DNA of 64,000 bases from Marisa cornuarietis (taxonomy: Eukaryota > Mollusca > Gastropoda > Architaenioglossa > Ampullariidae): positions 1,414,501 to 1,478,500 of the forward strand of contig SMMW01000584.1 of assembly GCA_004794655.1 (NCBI GenBank), written 5' to 3'. A program made the position numbers and the translations under genes. The notes beneath the pieces were generated by a model. The model was given only the letters and a program-made list of their open reading frames with translations, searched no databases and was not told the origin of the DNA. Of the stretch, positions 12,581 through 24,800 are shown piece by piece. The first letter of the stretch is position 1; each line of letters opens with the position of its first letter.

Positions 12581-12734
12581 CGTCGAAGTACGTCGTTGTG
12601 ACGTCATGGCGGCATCCGAACCTGGGAGTTCAGAAGAGGTGTTTACTGGAAATCATTCCAAGAACGTTGGGCAGGGGGTTGTGCTAGCAGTTGTTTACGC
12701 AGTTTTGTCTAGGACCGACTTCGCAGGAGCGTAA
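12545..12734 (+). promoter_or_regulatory. Promoter-like CRE/YY1-type block with short ORF
   Basis: A 14-bp palindrome ATACTACGTAGTAT, repeated ACGTCG motifs and a full cAMP-response element TGACGTCA (12,599-12,606) run directly into ATGGCGGC, which matches the YY1-type start-site motif. From this ATG a 42-codon frame (12,606-12,734) begins MAASEPGSSEEV. No downstream exon or recognised protein could be linked to it. It may be a first exon, an isolated CpG-rich promoter or chance. Confidence 0.3.
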
Positions 12735-13906
12735 CCCTTTGATATTCACAGAAAATGGGTTATTTTTTAAAAACCTTGCTAATCCAGTTACTGCTCGCTC
12801 GGTACAAAAGGGCAACCACTGACAGCATTCTTTGGCGATTACGGTTTTGGCACCGTTGCGGGTAACGCAAGTCCTACAAAGCGCAATTATACAGCTACCT
12901 TTAACAACAAATGATAAGAAGTCGACAATGATAATAAAGACACCCGCTGTCTTTGCTATAGTGTTGTTGTCTTCGCCTCACATTAAAAAGTAAATAATAA
13001 GACGTTACACCAAATATGATTTGGTGGCAAAGCACAAGTCTGGCGATGGCTGTCAGTCACGTCATTTGTTTCTTTTTGTCTATGGCAAGCTTGTACACTA
13101 AGTTTGGTTCATGCATTTTTATCTTTATTTGAATGTTCGTGTTAACGACGATTTTGGTGACGTGTTGTCACGTTGTTGCAAATGAAAATCAACACAAAGC
13201 AAAATGTTGTCAGATATTATGACGTGACTAACATGGGCGACATGTCATGTTAATGACATTGAGTTTATCTGACTGGGTGTCTTATGAGTCGGTGAGTGAG
13301 TGAGATTTCAGATCTGACTACACCTTTTGTCTAGAGGAAGGCCTTAAAGTAGGTTTTTGGTCCTTGGCATGCAGCTTAGGGCCGTAACAAAGCAAAACTA
13401 AGCAGTTGACGTCAGTCAGAAAATGGACAATGTAGATCTAAGCAGACGCTCTTGCAGTATCTAAAGCACATTAAACCAGATATAATATGATCACACGTCT
13501 ATCACATTCTTGGAACAAGTGTTTCCATTTTGCAACAGTGACACCACACGTCTGGAATTGAAAAATGATCGAGTAATGTAAGGGTTGACAATAAAATCAG
13601 TGTTGGAACTTGGCGAGATAAATCGATCTTGGGACAAACAGCTTGTGGTGGATCTCCTTTTGAACAGTTATGGCGGCACTTTGTTCATGTATTTTCCTCC
13701 GAGAGCAAGTTGAAAGAATGACACACACGGAACGAATCTTGTTGAAAGAGTGTCTGCAGCTACTACAATTCAAGAGATATTCTGCTTTGAGAGCTATAGT
13801 GAGACCCCAAAGAGAGAGAGAGAGAGGGGGGGGAAGCAGACATGACCAGAAAGAGCAGAAAATTCAAGGACCATATAAACACAACAAGAGAAAAATTGGC
13901 AAAAGA

Positions 13907-13969
<63 letters not shown>

Positions 13970-15736
13970 CAGTCGTTGGGTGTTTCTAAGGGTGAAAATA
14001 AAGAAACGAGAGATATTATGTTAAAGTACTTTAGATAACAAAGATTCATGCTTGCATTCTTCTCTCTCCCTGCCTACCCATCAATCACTGCCATATAATA
14101 AAAACGTGTCTTTTGGCCGCAAGCTTAACTGTAGTGAATGTGTCTCGGGTTAGGTTGCGGTCAAGAGCTCACGGCTCATTTATGTCGACCTCTTCCAGAG
14201 CTGCAGCCTGATGTGTGTGACATACTTACATGTTAAACTCATTGACAAGAACTGTTCGAGTGGAACGCAAGTGCCACCACGGTCCTGTGCGTCGAGGTTT
14301 TCGCGAACCTTCCTTGCTTTTCCATGATCCCCTCCTGTGCGTTCACCAGGACAAACTCAAGCGTCCACATATTTTATTGTAGGACACTTCTGCATATCCT
14401 TCTGTGCGAAACGTACCATGGAGTCCACAGTCATGAGAAAGGACCCCCCCACACACACACACTCTTTCTTTCTCCCTCACTATATCTTGCTAGTTTTAGA
14501 ATGTTGTCTAATCAGACTAAATTGTTGGCTTTGAACATGCAGATAATATACAAGTTATTTCTCCCGCTTATTCCGGAGTGTTTCTATTTGAGTAAATGTA
14601 TTACAGATCGATATAGTTTTTGAGTAAACGTGCTAAGTTCTTAGTAAGTGTAATAATTATTTAGTGTAAGCTCATTTAGAGCAATTGTATCCAGAAGTAT
14701 GGCTGTTGTTCATCTTTTTATGACTATTGTAAACGAAGCTTGCCAAAGATATAAAGGGCTTTCTTGAGCGAATTAAATCCGTTCTGGGACACACGTCGAT
14801 GAGGTAAAACTGTTACTGATATTAGGAGTGCTTGTGAAGTTACATTTCTTTGCATTACAGCCTCTTAGTAGTTAAAATGAATGTGTAAATGGCTGTATAA
14901 TACTTCTATCCCGGCCGTAACTTGCTGCGCTGCCGTAAATCCCGATGAAATATATGGTTCTTTCCATCCCTACACCTATAACTAGCTGAGTTGAAGCAGA
15001 GAGACTAGATAATACTATCTATTCTCTCTAGTTGAAGTACATAAAGAAAAATGTGGTAACTTACTACTATATATATGTGTGTGTCACATCGCCTTCTTCC
15101 CACCTCTTGTCCTGTTTGTTTGGCTTGAAATGTGCTTGCCCACCTCCCAAACTGCCGTAACCAGGCTATAATATATATATATATATATCTGAATGCGACC
15201 ATCTCATGTGCTGTTAGATATATACAGGTATTTAGCTTTCAATTTGCTGTGTGTAAGATCTATTGTTTGATACCCCCTTTACGAAAGGTTGTAGCGTATT
15301 TCTGTTAGTTATCAACCCTCTGGTCCCTTTTTCATATCGCTTTCACTTAATCCTAGTCCTTTTTATGTGTGGTCTTCATTCTTGTTATAAGGACCACTCC
15401 CACACATGACAGCGAAGTACTTGTGGCCCTTACACGCAGTGGTTACTTTTAGAGTTGCGTCATTGTTTTCCTTCCTCAATTAGATATCCGCCTCTTTGGG
15501 AAAGTTCGAACACTATATAATTAAGTGCCATAGATCTCCCAATCATTTGAGTTACAGTTGAGCGTAAATCAAAGCGTAAAATACAGTAATAAACAAATTA
15601 AGTGAAAAGTTTTCTGTCATCTCATCCATCAAAAGCCAGACATCTTGTATAGCTGAAAAGACCGAGATTGACCCAGACAAAACTCACGGACAAAACACCA
15701 ACACCCCTCCTTCAGCTAGTAGACCAGTCTTGTGCT
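12735..15736. other. Intergenic stretch upstream of the GLUT gene
   Basis: No coding region is seen. A long (GT)n lies at 13,910-13,968 and a short (TA)n at 15,170-15,188. Confidence 0.5.
13910..13968. repeat. (GT)n microsatellite, about 29 units
   Basis: An uninterrupted GT run. It creates the spurious Cys-Val repeat frames here. Confidence 0.95.
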
Positions 15737-15810
15737 CTGATTGGCTAACATTTTCTTGCCGTGTTGCAGCCTCGTGTGGGTGTCTTTCTCCTTCAAAGGA
15801 CCTTTTCAAA
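15737..15810 (+). promoter_or_regulatory. Candidate promoter or 5' UTR of the GLUT gene
   Basis: An inverted CCAAT box (GATTGG, 15,739-15,744) lies 67 bp before the start codon. The sequence TTTTCTTGCCGTGTTGCAG ending at 15,769 also resembles a splice acceptor, so this may be the edge of a second 5' UTR exon and the true promoter may lie further upstream. No TATA box is placed with confidence. Confidence 0.35.
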
Positions 15811-15822
15811 ATGTCTGGGCAG
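15811..15822 (+). CDS. SLC2A-like: GLUT exon 1 (MSGQ)
   Basis: A four-codon exon, ATG TCT GGG CAG, ends in phase 0 at a consensus donor GTAAGT. It joins in frame to exon 2. The ATG has A at -3. Short first coding exons are common in this family. The weak point is the 8.8 kb gap to exon 2. Confidence 0.7.
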
Positions 15823-18800
15823 GTAAGTGTTTTTGTTTACATCATGTATTGTTTGTCAGTTAAAATATATAGTGTATGGCCGCAACCGGTCTAATTCAGA
15901 TTAAATTAGCTGATCAAGTTGGCGGCATCCAATCAGCGGAAGAGCTAGAGACACACCTCGCCGACTGCTCCGGCTGTCACATCGAAAGAGGATTTTTAAA
16001 ATGTTTTAAAATAATATGTTAATACTTACTGTTTATTTTTTTAGTTATTTATTATACTAACGTGTAGCAGGATTTCTTAACATTCCGATATTTCTGTGCT
16101 ATAGCATCTTGACATTGATATTTTTTCACTCCGGGAGTGGGTGATGATGCAAGCCGCCATGTGTGGCCGTTGAGGTACTTGTCCTACATTTTGACATGCC
16201 GGTCACAGCAGCGTTCAATGTTTACTTTGTATTCAGCTATTGAAATAACTGCCATGAGGGATAAGTGCGTCAGTGTCCATTGCATTCAGTTATTGCTGAC
16301 TCTAATCCTTACCAGGAGAAGCAACAAAAACATAAAACTGTTTATCTGAAGTTTTAGACATAAGCAGACTAGCGTTTTGAGATCTCGTAAGCAGGTTCGG
16401 GAACACCAGAAGATGCATTTGCATTATGCTTGTTACGAGTATTTTGTCGAAGCGAGAGTTAAGTCACATTCATTGTTGCCCATAAGCAGGGTTTTTTTTT
16501 TAAACCACCCCGACCCCAGACCTGTCTGTAACTTAGTTGACGCTTTAGTAAAATGTGTATAAATGGGTCACGGGTCATATAGCATGCAGAAGACGTTTTA
16601 AGGTGACAACCACTACTCAGCGCCACACACACATATAATATGTTCTACACTTAAATTGGTACTCTTGGTAAATTGTGTAGCAGATAGATACAGTCTCAGC
16701 TGTTATCACCACAACCCCACTTTTTGACATGCTATTTACAGATCATATAATCTCTATATTTCACCACCTTCACTACTTGCCCAACATTTGTTTTGGATGA
16801 TGGCAAGTTAACTAGTCAACTGTGTATGTATGTATGTATATATTGTTTTGCATCCATAACTTACAAAAGTGTCCCCCCCCCAATAAAAATATTGGATGTT
16901 TTATCTACCAGAAAAAATACATATTATGTACAAGTGTTAATATCGAGAAATTTCTTTAATTATTAGTGCCATGTTTTATACATTTATAATTGTCGCTGAT
17001 ATTTGATAACAAGTAATTATGAAATACCAGCTTTTAAATTTTAGTTTATTGCAGTTTGTCTTATGTGTTGAGGCCTCTTATCTAAACTACTATGTTTTCA
17101 GACTCCAGACTCCAAATCTTTAAAATTTTCAGATCACCTTGGCAGATATTTTTATGATTGAGATGTCTTTTACACGATTTAAACAGGTTTCCATGTAATG
17201 GGAGACTGTGTGAATATAAAAAGGAGAGATTTAGGTACTCTTGTTACATAATTTAGAACTTTCTTGCTTAAAATAAACAATTTTGAAACCTTTAAAGCAT
17301 TATGTCAGAGCGCTGCACATAAAATTTGCACTTTCGAAGGTGCATGTTTGATCTTTTTTGTACTTCAATGTAAGGTATATATTACATATAGACAGTGTGT
17401 GAGTGTGCATGAGTCAAGGGTAATGCAAAAGGGGAGTGAGGAGTAGTGATGGCTTGTCAATATATATTTATATATATACGTTTGGGGACCAAATTGTGGT
17501 AATCTGTGATAGTTGTTCTGGGTGCTTCCTAAATAGAGTATTGTTCTGTTGCTGTGTTGCAACTAGCATTATTCAAGCTATATCCTATGCAGTTCATTGT
17601 TGTTTGAATGTAGTAATGACAGCGATTTCAGTATAAATCATTATGTACCTGCCCTTTTTTGTAATTAACAAAAACCTGATGGAAACATTACTAGTGCAGT
17701 AACCATGAGTGAATTTGTGAAAATAAGAGTTCTTGTGCACACATAATATTTATCTTATGACATATTTAAGGCAGGAGATATTGATAATGTGCCACAGATT
17801 CTAGCATCTATGCCAAAAAGGTATTATGTGATCTAATGAGTGTATAACACGGCTTATGAACAGAGAACATGTGTTGTTGCAGCTGATATGAATCCCAATA
17901 GCCTTCTTTCATGCTAAACATAGCATGTGTATGCATGCAAATATATGTATACACAGCATAGCAACTAAAACCTAGGTAGTGTTGTTCCTTGATGACCTAC
18001 TTATGTGTAGGTGACTTTGAGGCCTGGCCTGGCCTGACCTAGTTGTCCTTTGGGCTGTGTTGTGTGTCTGGATGTAAGCATTGTTTTCTATGTCTTTGAA
18101 AAGGTGTACCATTTAGGACATATAATATTGATTATGTTATTTAAATGTGTATTTTAATCGATTTGATGATGCATCAGGATTTTAAAATATCTGGATCAAG
18201 TTGAATAGCTAGGGAAGTTGAGTTCTGTGCATCTATAAAGTACTAACTGTGCAAAACCAAAATGTTTAATAAATAAGATCTTTGAGGGGATTCAGCTCTG
18301 ATGTCGAGTTTCTATGAGTTTCAGTAACCCAGCACCTTTACAAGACCTAATATTAACTAGCTGTTCTGTCTACCACTGCAAATATTAGTACCAACAGAGA
18401 TAGCTGCTTTTTCTCTGCTGAGACACTAGCACTATTGATAAGTGTATGTACAGCACAATGTGTAACCTGTGTTGACCAGCAACCATGTCCAGCTAAATTA
18501 TGCAATTTACTCAACATATATAACAGTTTCCATTTCTCTTCTCTTTCACTTTCTGTTTGTGTATGTCCTATACTATGCTGTTTGAAGCACTTTTGCGAGA
18601 CCTGTGTACATGTGCTTGTGGGGTAAACCAGGGACCGCTAGGGTTTATGTATCAGATATAATCATATTAATGTTCCACTCAAGTGGAGAAACACTTGTTA
18701 CCAGTTGATAAAAATAGAAAGGGCATTAGAAAGGAGAGTAGAGGAGAATACACCCATTTTTGTCATACTTCCTTTTAAATTTGCTTCCCAGTACCGTTGG

Positions 18801-21800
18801 CATCACTATAGATGACTCAAATGCCTTGTGCATTGATGGTGGCGAAATGCACGTTTGTGAATCTCGTACTTCCTCAGCAAGTGCAGTCCAGCACGTAGTG
18901 TCCGGATATTGAGCTTCCTCCATGGTGAGGTCGACAAGTACTAGAGCTATCGACCCAAGGTTGTCTTGTCTTCTTCAGCATGGGAACGGTATTTTGTAAC
19001 AGCCCGTCTAGAGCAAACCATCGCAACCATAAAATATTGATCAATTTGGAATTTCCCATCGCCACCAAAGGACATGGCAACGCGCGCGTACACACACGTG
19101 CAAAAATGCGTGACACATATCGCAGTGTCCTTCAACATGCTTCCTGCCTGAAACTTAAGTGTTCTCGTTAAAATATTTGTTCTTGGAAAATAACTGATGT
19201 TAGTCATTGAATGATATCCGCTTTTCTACTACCGAAATCGAACGCGTAATCGAAACATCGCAATAATGACCCAGGATTTACTTCCAGCTCTTTTCACCGA
19301 GTTTGAGCACCACACGAGTCTATACAGCAGGGGGAGGTAGAGGTGTGTGGGAGCGAGCGAGAGGCGGCGACCCTTAATAAAAATCAGTGGGTCGTGTACT
19401 GCCTCACCCAACATTTCGGTTGTCTGCTACTTTAAAGCGTAGGTCGGGTTGCCGTCCATGGGTGGAATTTGTGAGCTGTTTTTATTTTTAGTTTTTTTGG
19501 TTGGTGGGCCATTTTCGTGTGTCCAGAGCGAGACGATATTCAGAGGTATGGCAACGTCGCCGTTGTCCTCGTGTTCCAGGTCACACGAACAGATATTTGT
19601 GGGATAGAAAAACGCGCGCTGCCTCGTTTTCAGGATTATTCTTTTTCATTCCCCTCCCTCGCCCGCTCTTCCGCGTAGTTTGAGACGCGAAGGAAATATT
19701 AAACGTTCAACAGAAGAAGGTGAAAACTTTGCGGCGGTCGGGACCGCACGGCTGGCCGTTTTCAGCATGATCGCGACAGCACGCAGCAAGTCGCACGGAC
19801 ATGCTAACTTGACCCAGACTTGCCATTTACCTGCAGCATTTAGTCTAGCACCCCTATCCTCAATACTTGCCTTCCCGTCGCCTATCCCCAAGTCCATTTG
19901 TGTCTAAGAACATGCGTGTCGAAAGAACACATCTGTGCCGTTTGATCGCCGAGGGCTCCGATCGAAGTCCTCGACTGACACTGTGATATCGGCGCTACAG
20001 CTGCGTGTTCAGCAAATTGAGCTAGTTGAGGCCGCATACAGCCACGTATGCACGGTCGCGCAGTGAAAACTCTGTCTTTGAGTAAAAAAAAAAAAAGACA
20101 GTGTAACTGGTTGTGTCTTCGCTATCGGAGTTGGCCAACGACTTTGAGCTGCCTGCACACCCTTTCCACATATCTCCTTTTTGGCTGATTTGCATATTCA
20201 GCTTCCAAGCTTTGTTAGACTCACTAATCACGCAAAATACTACTGTTCAAGAAAAGAAGAAGAAGAAAAAAAAACAAGCCCAAGGGGAGAGGGCAAGGTG
20301 GCAGTGTTTTTGTTCCCAACAGTCATGTAGCAAAGAGCGGATGGCCTGCGTATGTTTAACTCGAGCAAATATTTGCAGGTCGATCGTTGGACAGCACTGC
20401 CAGCGCATGAGAGCGAATTGGAAGGCGGTGCGGTGCGGCAAAGTTCCCTCACCCTAGCCTACCCTTCATTCTTACCTCCATTACCGTACATTAAACTGCA
20501 CCTGTGGTCCGTTCGTCAATCAGAAATTACTTTGCATCTGCGGGAAGAAGATATGCATCATGTAGGCCTATATGGTACAGCTCCGAGTCTGAGCATCTCT
20601 TTTTTTCGACGTGTTAAGTGGCCGCCTCCAAAGGACATTTTTCCACTTTTATAAGTGCAGTTCTTCTTTTATTCCTGAAAAAGAACATACAAACGCTTAC
20701 GCAATCCGCCTTCGGAGTGGATTTCATTAGGGCTCATAATGTTTTTATTCGTTGACTGTCTATTTTTAGGCTATACGGGTTTCCTGAAAGATGTTTATAT
20801 ATGGGGAATTGGGTAGGAAAAGTGCATGGTCGTGCATCTCGGCCCTGGGTCCACAAGGCGCGTGTCACCGTGTAAAATCGAGGACCGTATATTGCTTATG
20901 CAGTCTGGGGTAAAATGTAGAAACACGTGTACGCGAAGAAGGGAGACACGAAGATAGAAATCGCGTCCTATCCCCCACCCTCTCCATTCAGCAGCAGACA
21001 CTTGAGACAGTTCGTTGTGCTGCTGACCTAGTTTTTGTCGAGGTATGCGTAATCGGACCCAAAAGATAATGCTCCTCCTGCGTTCCTGTGCACATCATCG
21101 CGTGTTGTTGTGCATTTCGTCACATGTGTTTTGCACTAAACTCGATGTAGCAAAGCAAAACATTTTAATGACTTACTGAAAACTGCTTTTTTGATGGGTT
21201 TTCTTTTCTTCATCAGTGGGCGAAATGCCCCCCACTCCTCATCCTCCTCACTCAACCGCTATATGGCAGTATGAATTAACTGACGACTGGACATGTTCCC
21301 CTCTTGTTTGCGTGAAGAGAAACTCGCCAGTTTCCGATTCCGGAACTGTTTAAAGGTCTGCTGCACAAAGGGTAGGTGTATGTGCTATAGCTATGCGCAT
21401 ATTTGGCAATTTTGCTGATGGCGACCCTTATTGTGTCAGGAAATACTCTCTCCTAACTTCCTTCCAGTAAGAATACCCGCATACAGTGCCGGCCGTCCAG
21501 CGCACACGCAGGAGAACGTGCCGATCTATTATTAGACGTACGATTCCTGCGTTCTTCTTGTCGTTCCGAGCCTTTTCAGCCAGCGCCAGCGCAAGAATTC
21601 AACCAGCGTTGTTTTGCCACAGTAACAGCCAATCAGGATTCAGCCCGGTCGGTAGCATCAAAACAGCTCCAACGATCGGTGGCGTGGAGGGCAATGACCG
21701 CGATGGCACATATGGGGCGCCAAGAGGGGAATTTTCTCTCTCTAGCTAGAGAATGCGTTTTATAATTACAGAATGAGTTTTGTAGCTACAGAATGCATTC

Positions 21801-24800
21801 TGTAAGTACAAAATTGAATTGCATAAGTATAGAATGCATTCTATAATTACAGAATGAGTTCTCTAGCTAGAGAGAGAGAAATTCCCCTCTTGGCGCCCCA
21901 TACCGCCATACGCGGCAAACTGCGCCTCAAAGTCGGCATGGCGACTAGCTCGTGGCACACGGCTTGTGTTCCTCACGTAGCTTTTATTTCCTATTGAGGA
22001 CAATAACAGGGTCCTATTGCATCATCAGGGGCTTTCTGTGACCTTTTACTGGGTGTATAGAGCCTCATTTGTCATTGGTGTTTTTTTTTTTCAAATGACT
22101 GAACATGTGCTACATTATGTGGCAACTGAGTTTCTTGTGATACGTGATTAAAGGCAGACTTCCTTAGAAAAACAACAAATCCCACGCTACTTCCATTCCA
22201 ATGAATCCCCAACAAGTAGGAGGTTTTCTTTTTTAAATTAACCAACCAGCTAATCAGTCATGCAAGCAAGCAAGGATCCAGGGACTCTGGCTGTGAGCGA
22301 TGCATTTCCTTTACTAGCCTCATCAGTTATCAGGTGTTGCAGATGACCGGATTGCCAGTTCCTGTTTACCCGTGACATATCTGTAAGGCGCAGCGCGTAG
22401 TTACGTGCAAGAGTCGCTGATTGTGTCGTAATCGCGGCTAGTCGCAAGCCGGTGAAACTTTTGCGTCATATTCAGCGAATTTCCTTGAAGTAGCATGAAA
22501 CCCTTTCCATTCTTGTGTCAGTGTGGCTTGACCACACACCTCTGAGTATTAGATGACTTCAGTTAAAAATAGTCCCTCAGCTTTCGAGATTGTCTTTGCT
22601 GTTTTCGCTGGCGATCGGACGCAGTTGCAGTCCCAAGAGGAAGAAGGCGGCATAGCTGAGTGTAGTGCACTGGGTGGCCGTGTCATTACTACTCGGGTTT
22701 GTAGTATTCAGGGCTTCGACCTTTCCTTGAGTTGGAAACTAGAGGTCAGACAGGATGATGCAAGCCTTTGGCTGGATGCCTAAACAAACGGGCTAGGGAG
22801 AGGCGAATGACGTAGGTTAAGGTCGTGTGGGTGTGTTTGCGTGGCCTGCACGCGCGCTTCTGATTGGACGAACTGGTCACACCTTTACCGGCTCTATGGG
22901 GAGTTAGGAGTGGTGTGGGTTCGCGCGAGTTTCCCTAGTCTAGCAGACGGAGTCCAATCGAGTTCTTACTACCTCGTACCTACCGACAACTGGCAAAGAG
23001 CTTTCAAGTACCATGGTAAGAGCATTCATTTGTGTGGTGATAGTATTAGGTTGTATGATTGATAGTAGAGTGTGCGACAACAGTAGCAAGAATTGAATTG
23101 AGTATCTCAAGACAATGTTTTAGTTGTCTATGATGTCATAGTAACAGTTCTTTTTACTATAATTTGTAAAAAAAAAAAAAAAAGCACCAAACAGTTGCAG
23201 ATTTCACTCTGGCATTTGAGGATAGTGGTATTTCTAGTCCTTTTTTTAAAAAAAGAATCCTCCACCTACAGCCCATATATCTCCCACATCGCTACGATCG
23301 TTCATTAGCTGATCCTTCGATACATCATGTAGCGACAGTGGTAACTATAGTCTTGATACATCATGTAGCAACAGTGGTAACTATATACAGTCTTGATACA
23401 TCATGTAGCGACAGTGGAAGCTATACAGTCTTGATACATTATGTATAGCGACAGTGGTAACTACAGTCTTGACAGATCTCTGGGAAGGGGAAGAGACAAT
23501 GACAATTTTAGGCTTGCAAGGAGTACAGGCCTAGCTCGTGACCACCTACAAGTGTATTGCGTTTCGTGGTTGTTCATGCGAGATATGTGTTGAAAGAGGC
23601 GCCAGCCACGAGAAACCATGCAGGCGAGCCTCTTGATGACCTGCTTGTTTGCCGGCGGCCGTCTAGGGTCACGCAGTCGACCCAGAAGGCCTTTCGGGGC
23701 GCGTCCAAAGTAGGACAGGGGTGGGTGGGAAGGGCGACTTGTAAAAGTGTTCGAAACGAAAGGCAGTGACATTTATTAAGATCTCAAATTCAGTTTCATA
23801 GCTTAGACACGCACACGCTCGCACAACCTTTAAATGCGGTATAGAGTGGACCGAGTGCAAGAAAAAATTCTTAATACAACGGTTACATTTAGGGGTTGAA
23901 AGTATAGAAAAGTGTGTAAAATCACAATTGTGATAAATGGGGCAGAAGCTTCTTAACTAATGCACTTTCTCTTTTCAGGCATATTTCCATTAGCTTCATG
24001 GTTGTAATGTTTGCACTCTCTAGTAACTCTGTGTGGTTGTGTGTTTTCACCTTTGCACCCTTGATCTAAGCAAAACAATAAATACATGTGGAGTATTCAC
24101 CTACAAAATGCATTGCACCATCCTATGTGTTTGGCACAGTGATTAAAAAATTGTTTGCCAAAATGCTATATCTGCAGGTTAACAATTTTTGGATCGGGTC
24201 CAGAAAAAGAGAGTATGTGTTTTGAATAACCGAGGCCATATTTGTCTTTATGTCACAAATTGCAGTCATTTGGAGGTTCTGTTAACATGTATTTTTTGGG
24301 ACGCCAAAAAAAAAACAGATAAGAATATAATTAACAAAATGGATCAGTAATGCATCTAAAATCATCAGCAGAGCTCTGGAGCAACAGTCATGCTCATTTT
24401 ACAACAGGGAAAATGTTTCAATACATTACATCTTACAGATTGCATGTAATTAAAAAAAAAGACTATTTCAGCCTATAAGTTGGTGTTCAGTAACTGGTTT
24501 TGATAGTCGATTGGGCTTGACACATACCCAAATTAAAAACAAAACACAGTTCATTAACCCACAATGCTATTGTTTGAGAAAGTATCTGTCTAGTTTTTCT
24601 GATCTTTTCATGTAGTGAATTATGTTTTTTGATTTCAGGAAGAACAGCGAACAACTGGTATTCTGCTATTCAGCGTATTTGTGGCTGTGATTGGAAATTC
24701 ATTCCTTTATGGCTACAACATTGGTGTTGTGAACACCCCCTCACTTGTATGTTTTGTTTTTTTTTTCTCAGTTTCAGGTTGGGAATATTTGGATAGATGA

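Larger units (their letters stand above)
15823..24638 (+). other. GLUT intron 1 (8.8 kb)
   Basis: The first part (15.8-18.9 kb) and the last part (23.8-24.6 kb) are AT-rich and featureless. The middle (about 18.9-23.1 kb) is GC- and CpG-richer and contains a palindromic MITE (21,713-21,900), a possible alternative first exon ending at 23,015 and a 37-40 bp minisatellite (23,314-23,474). No other conserved coding exon was seen. Confidence 0.6.
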
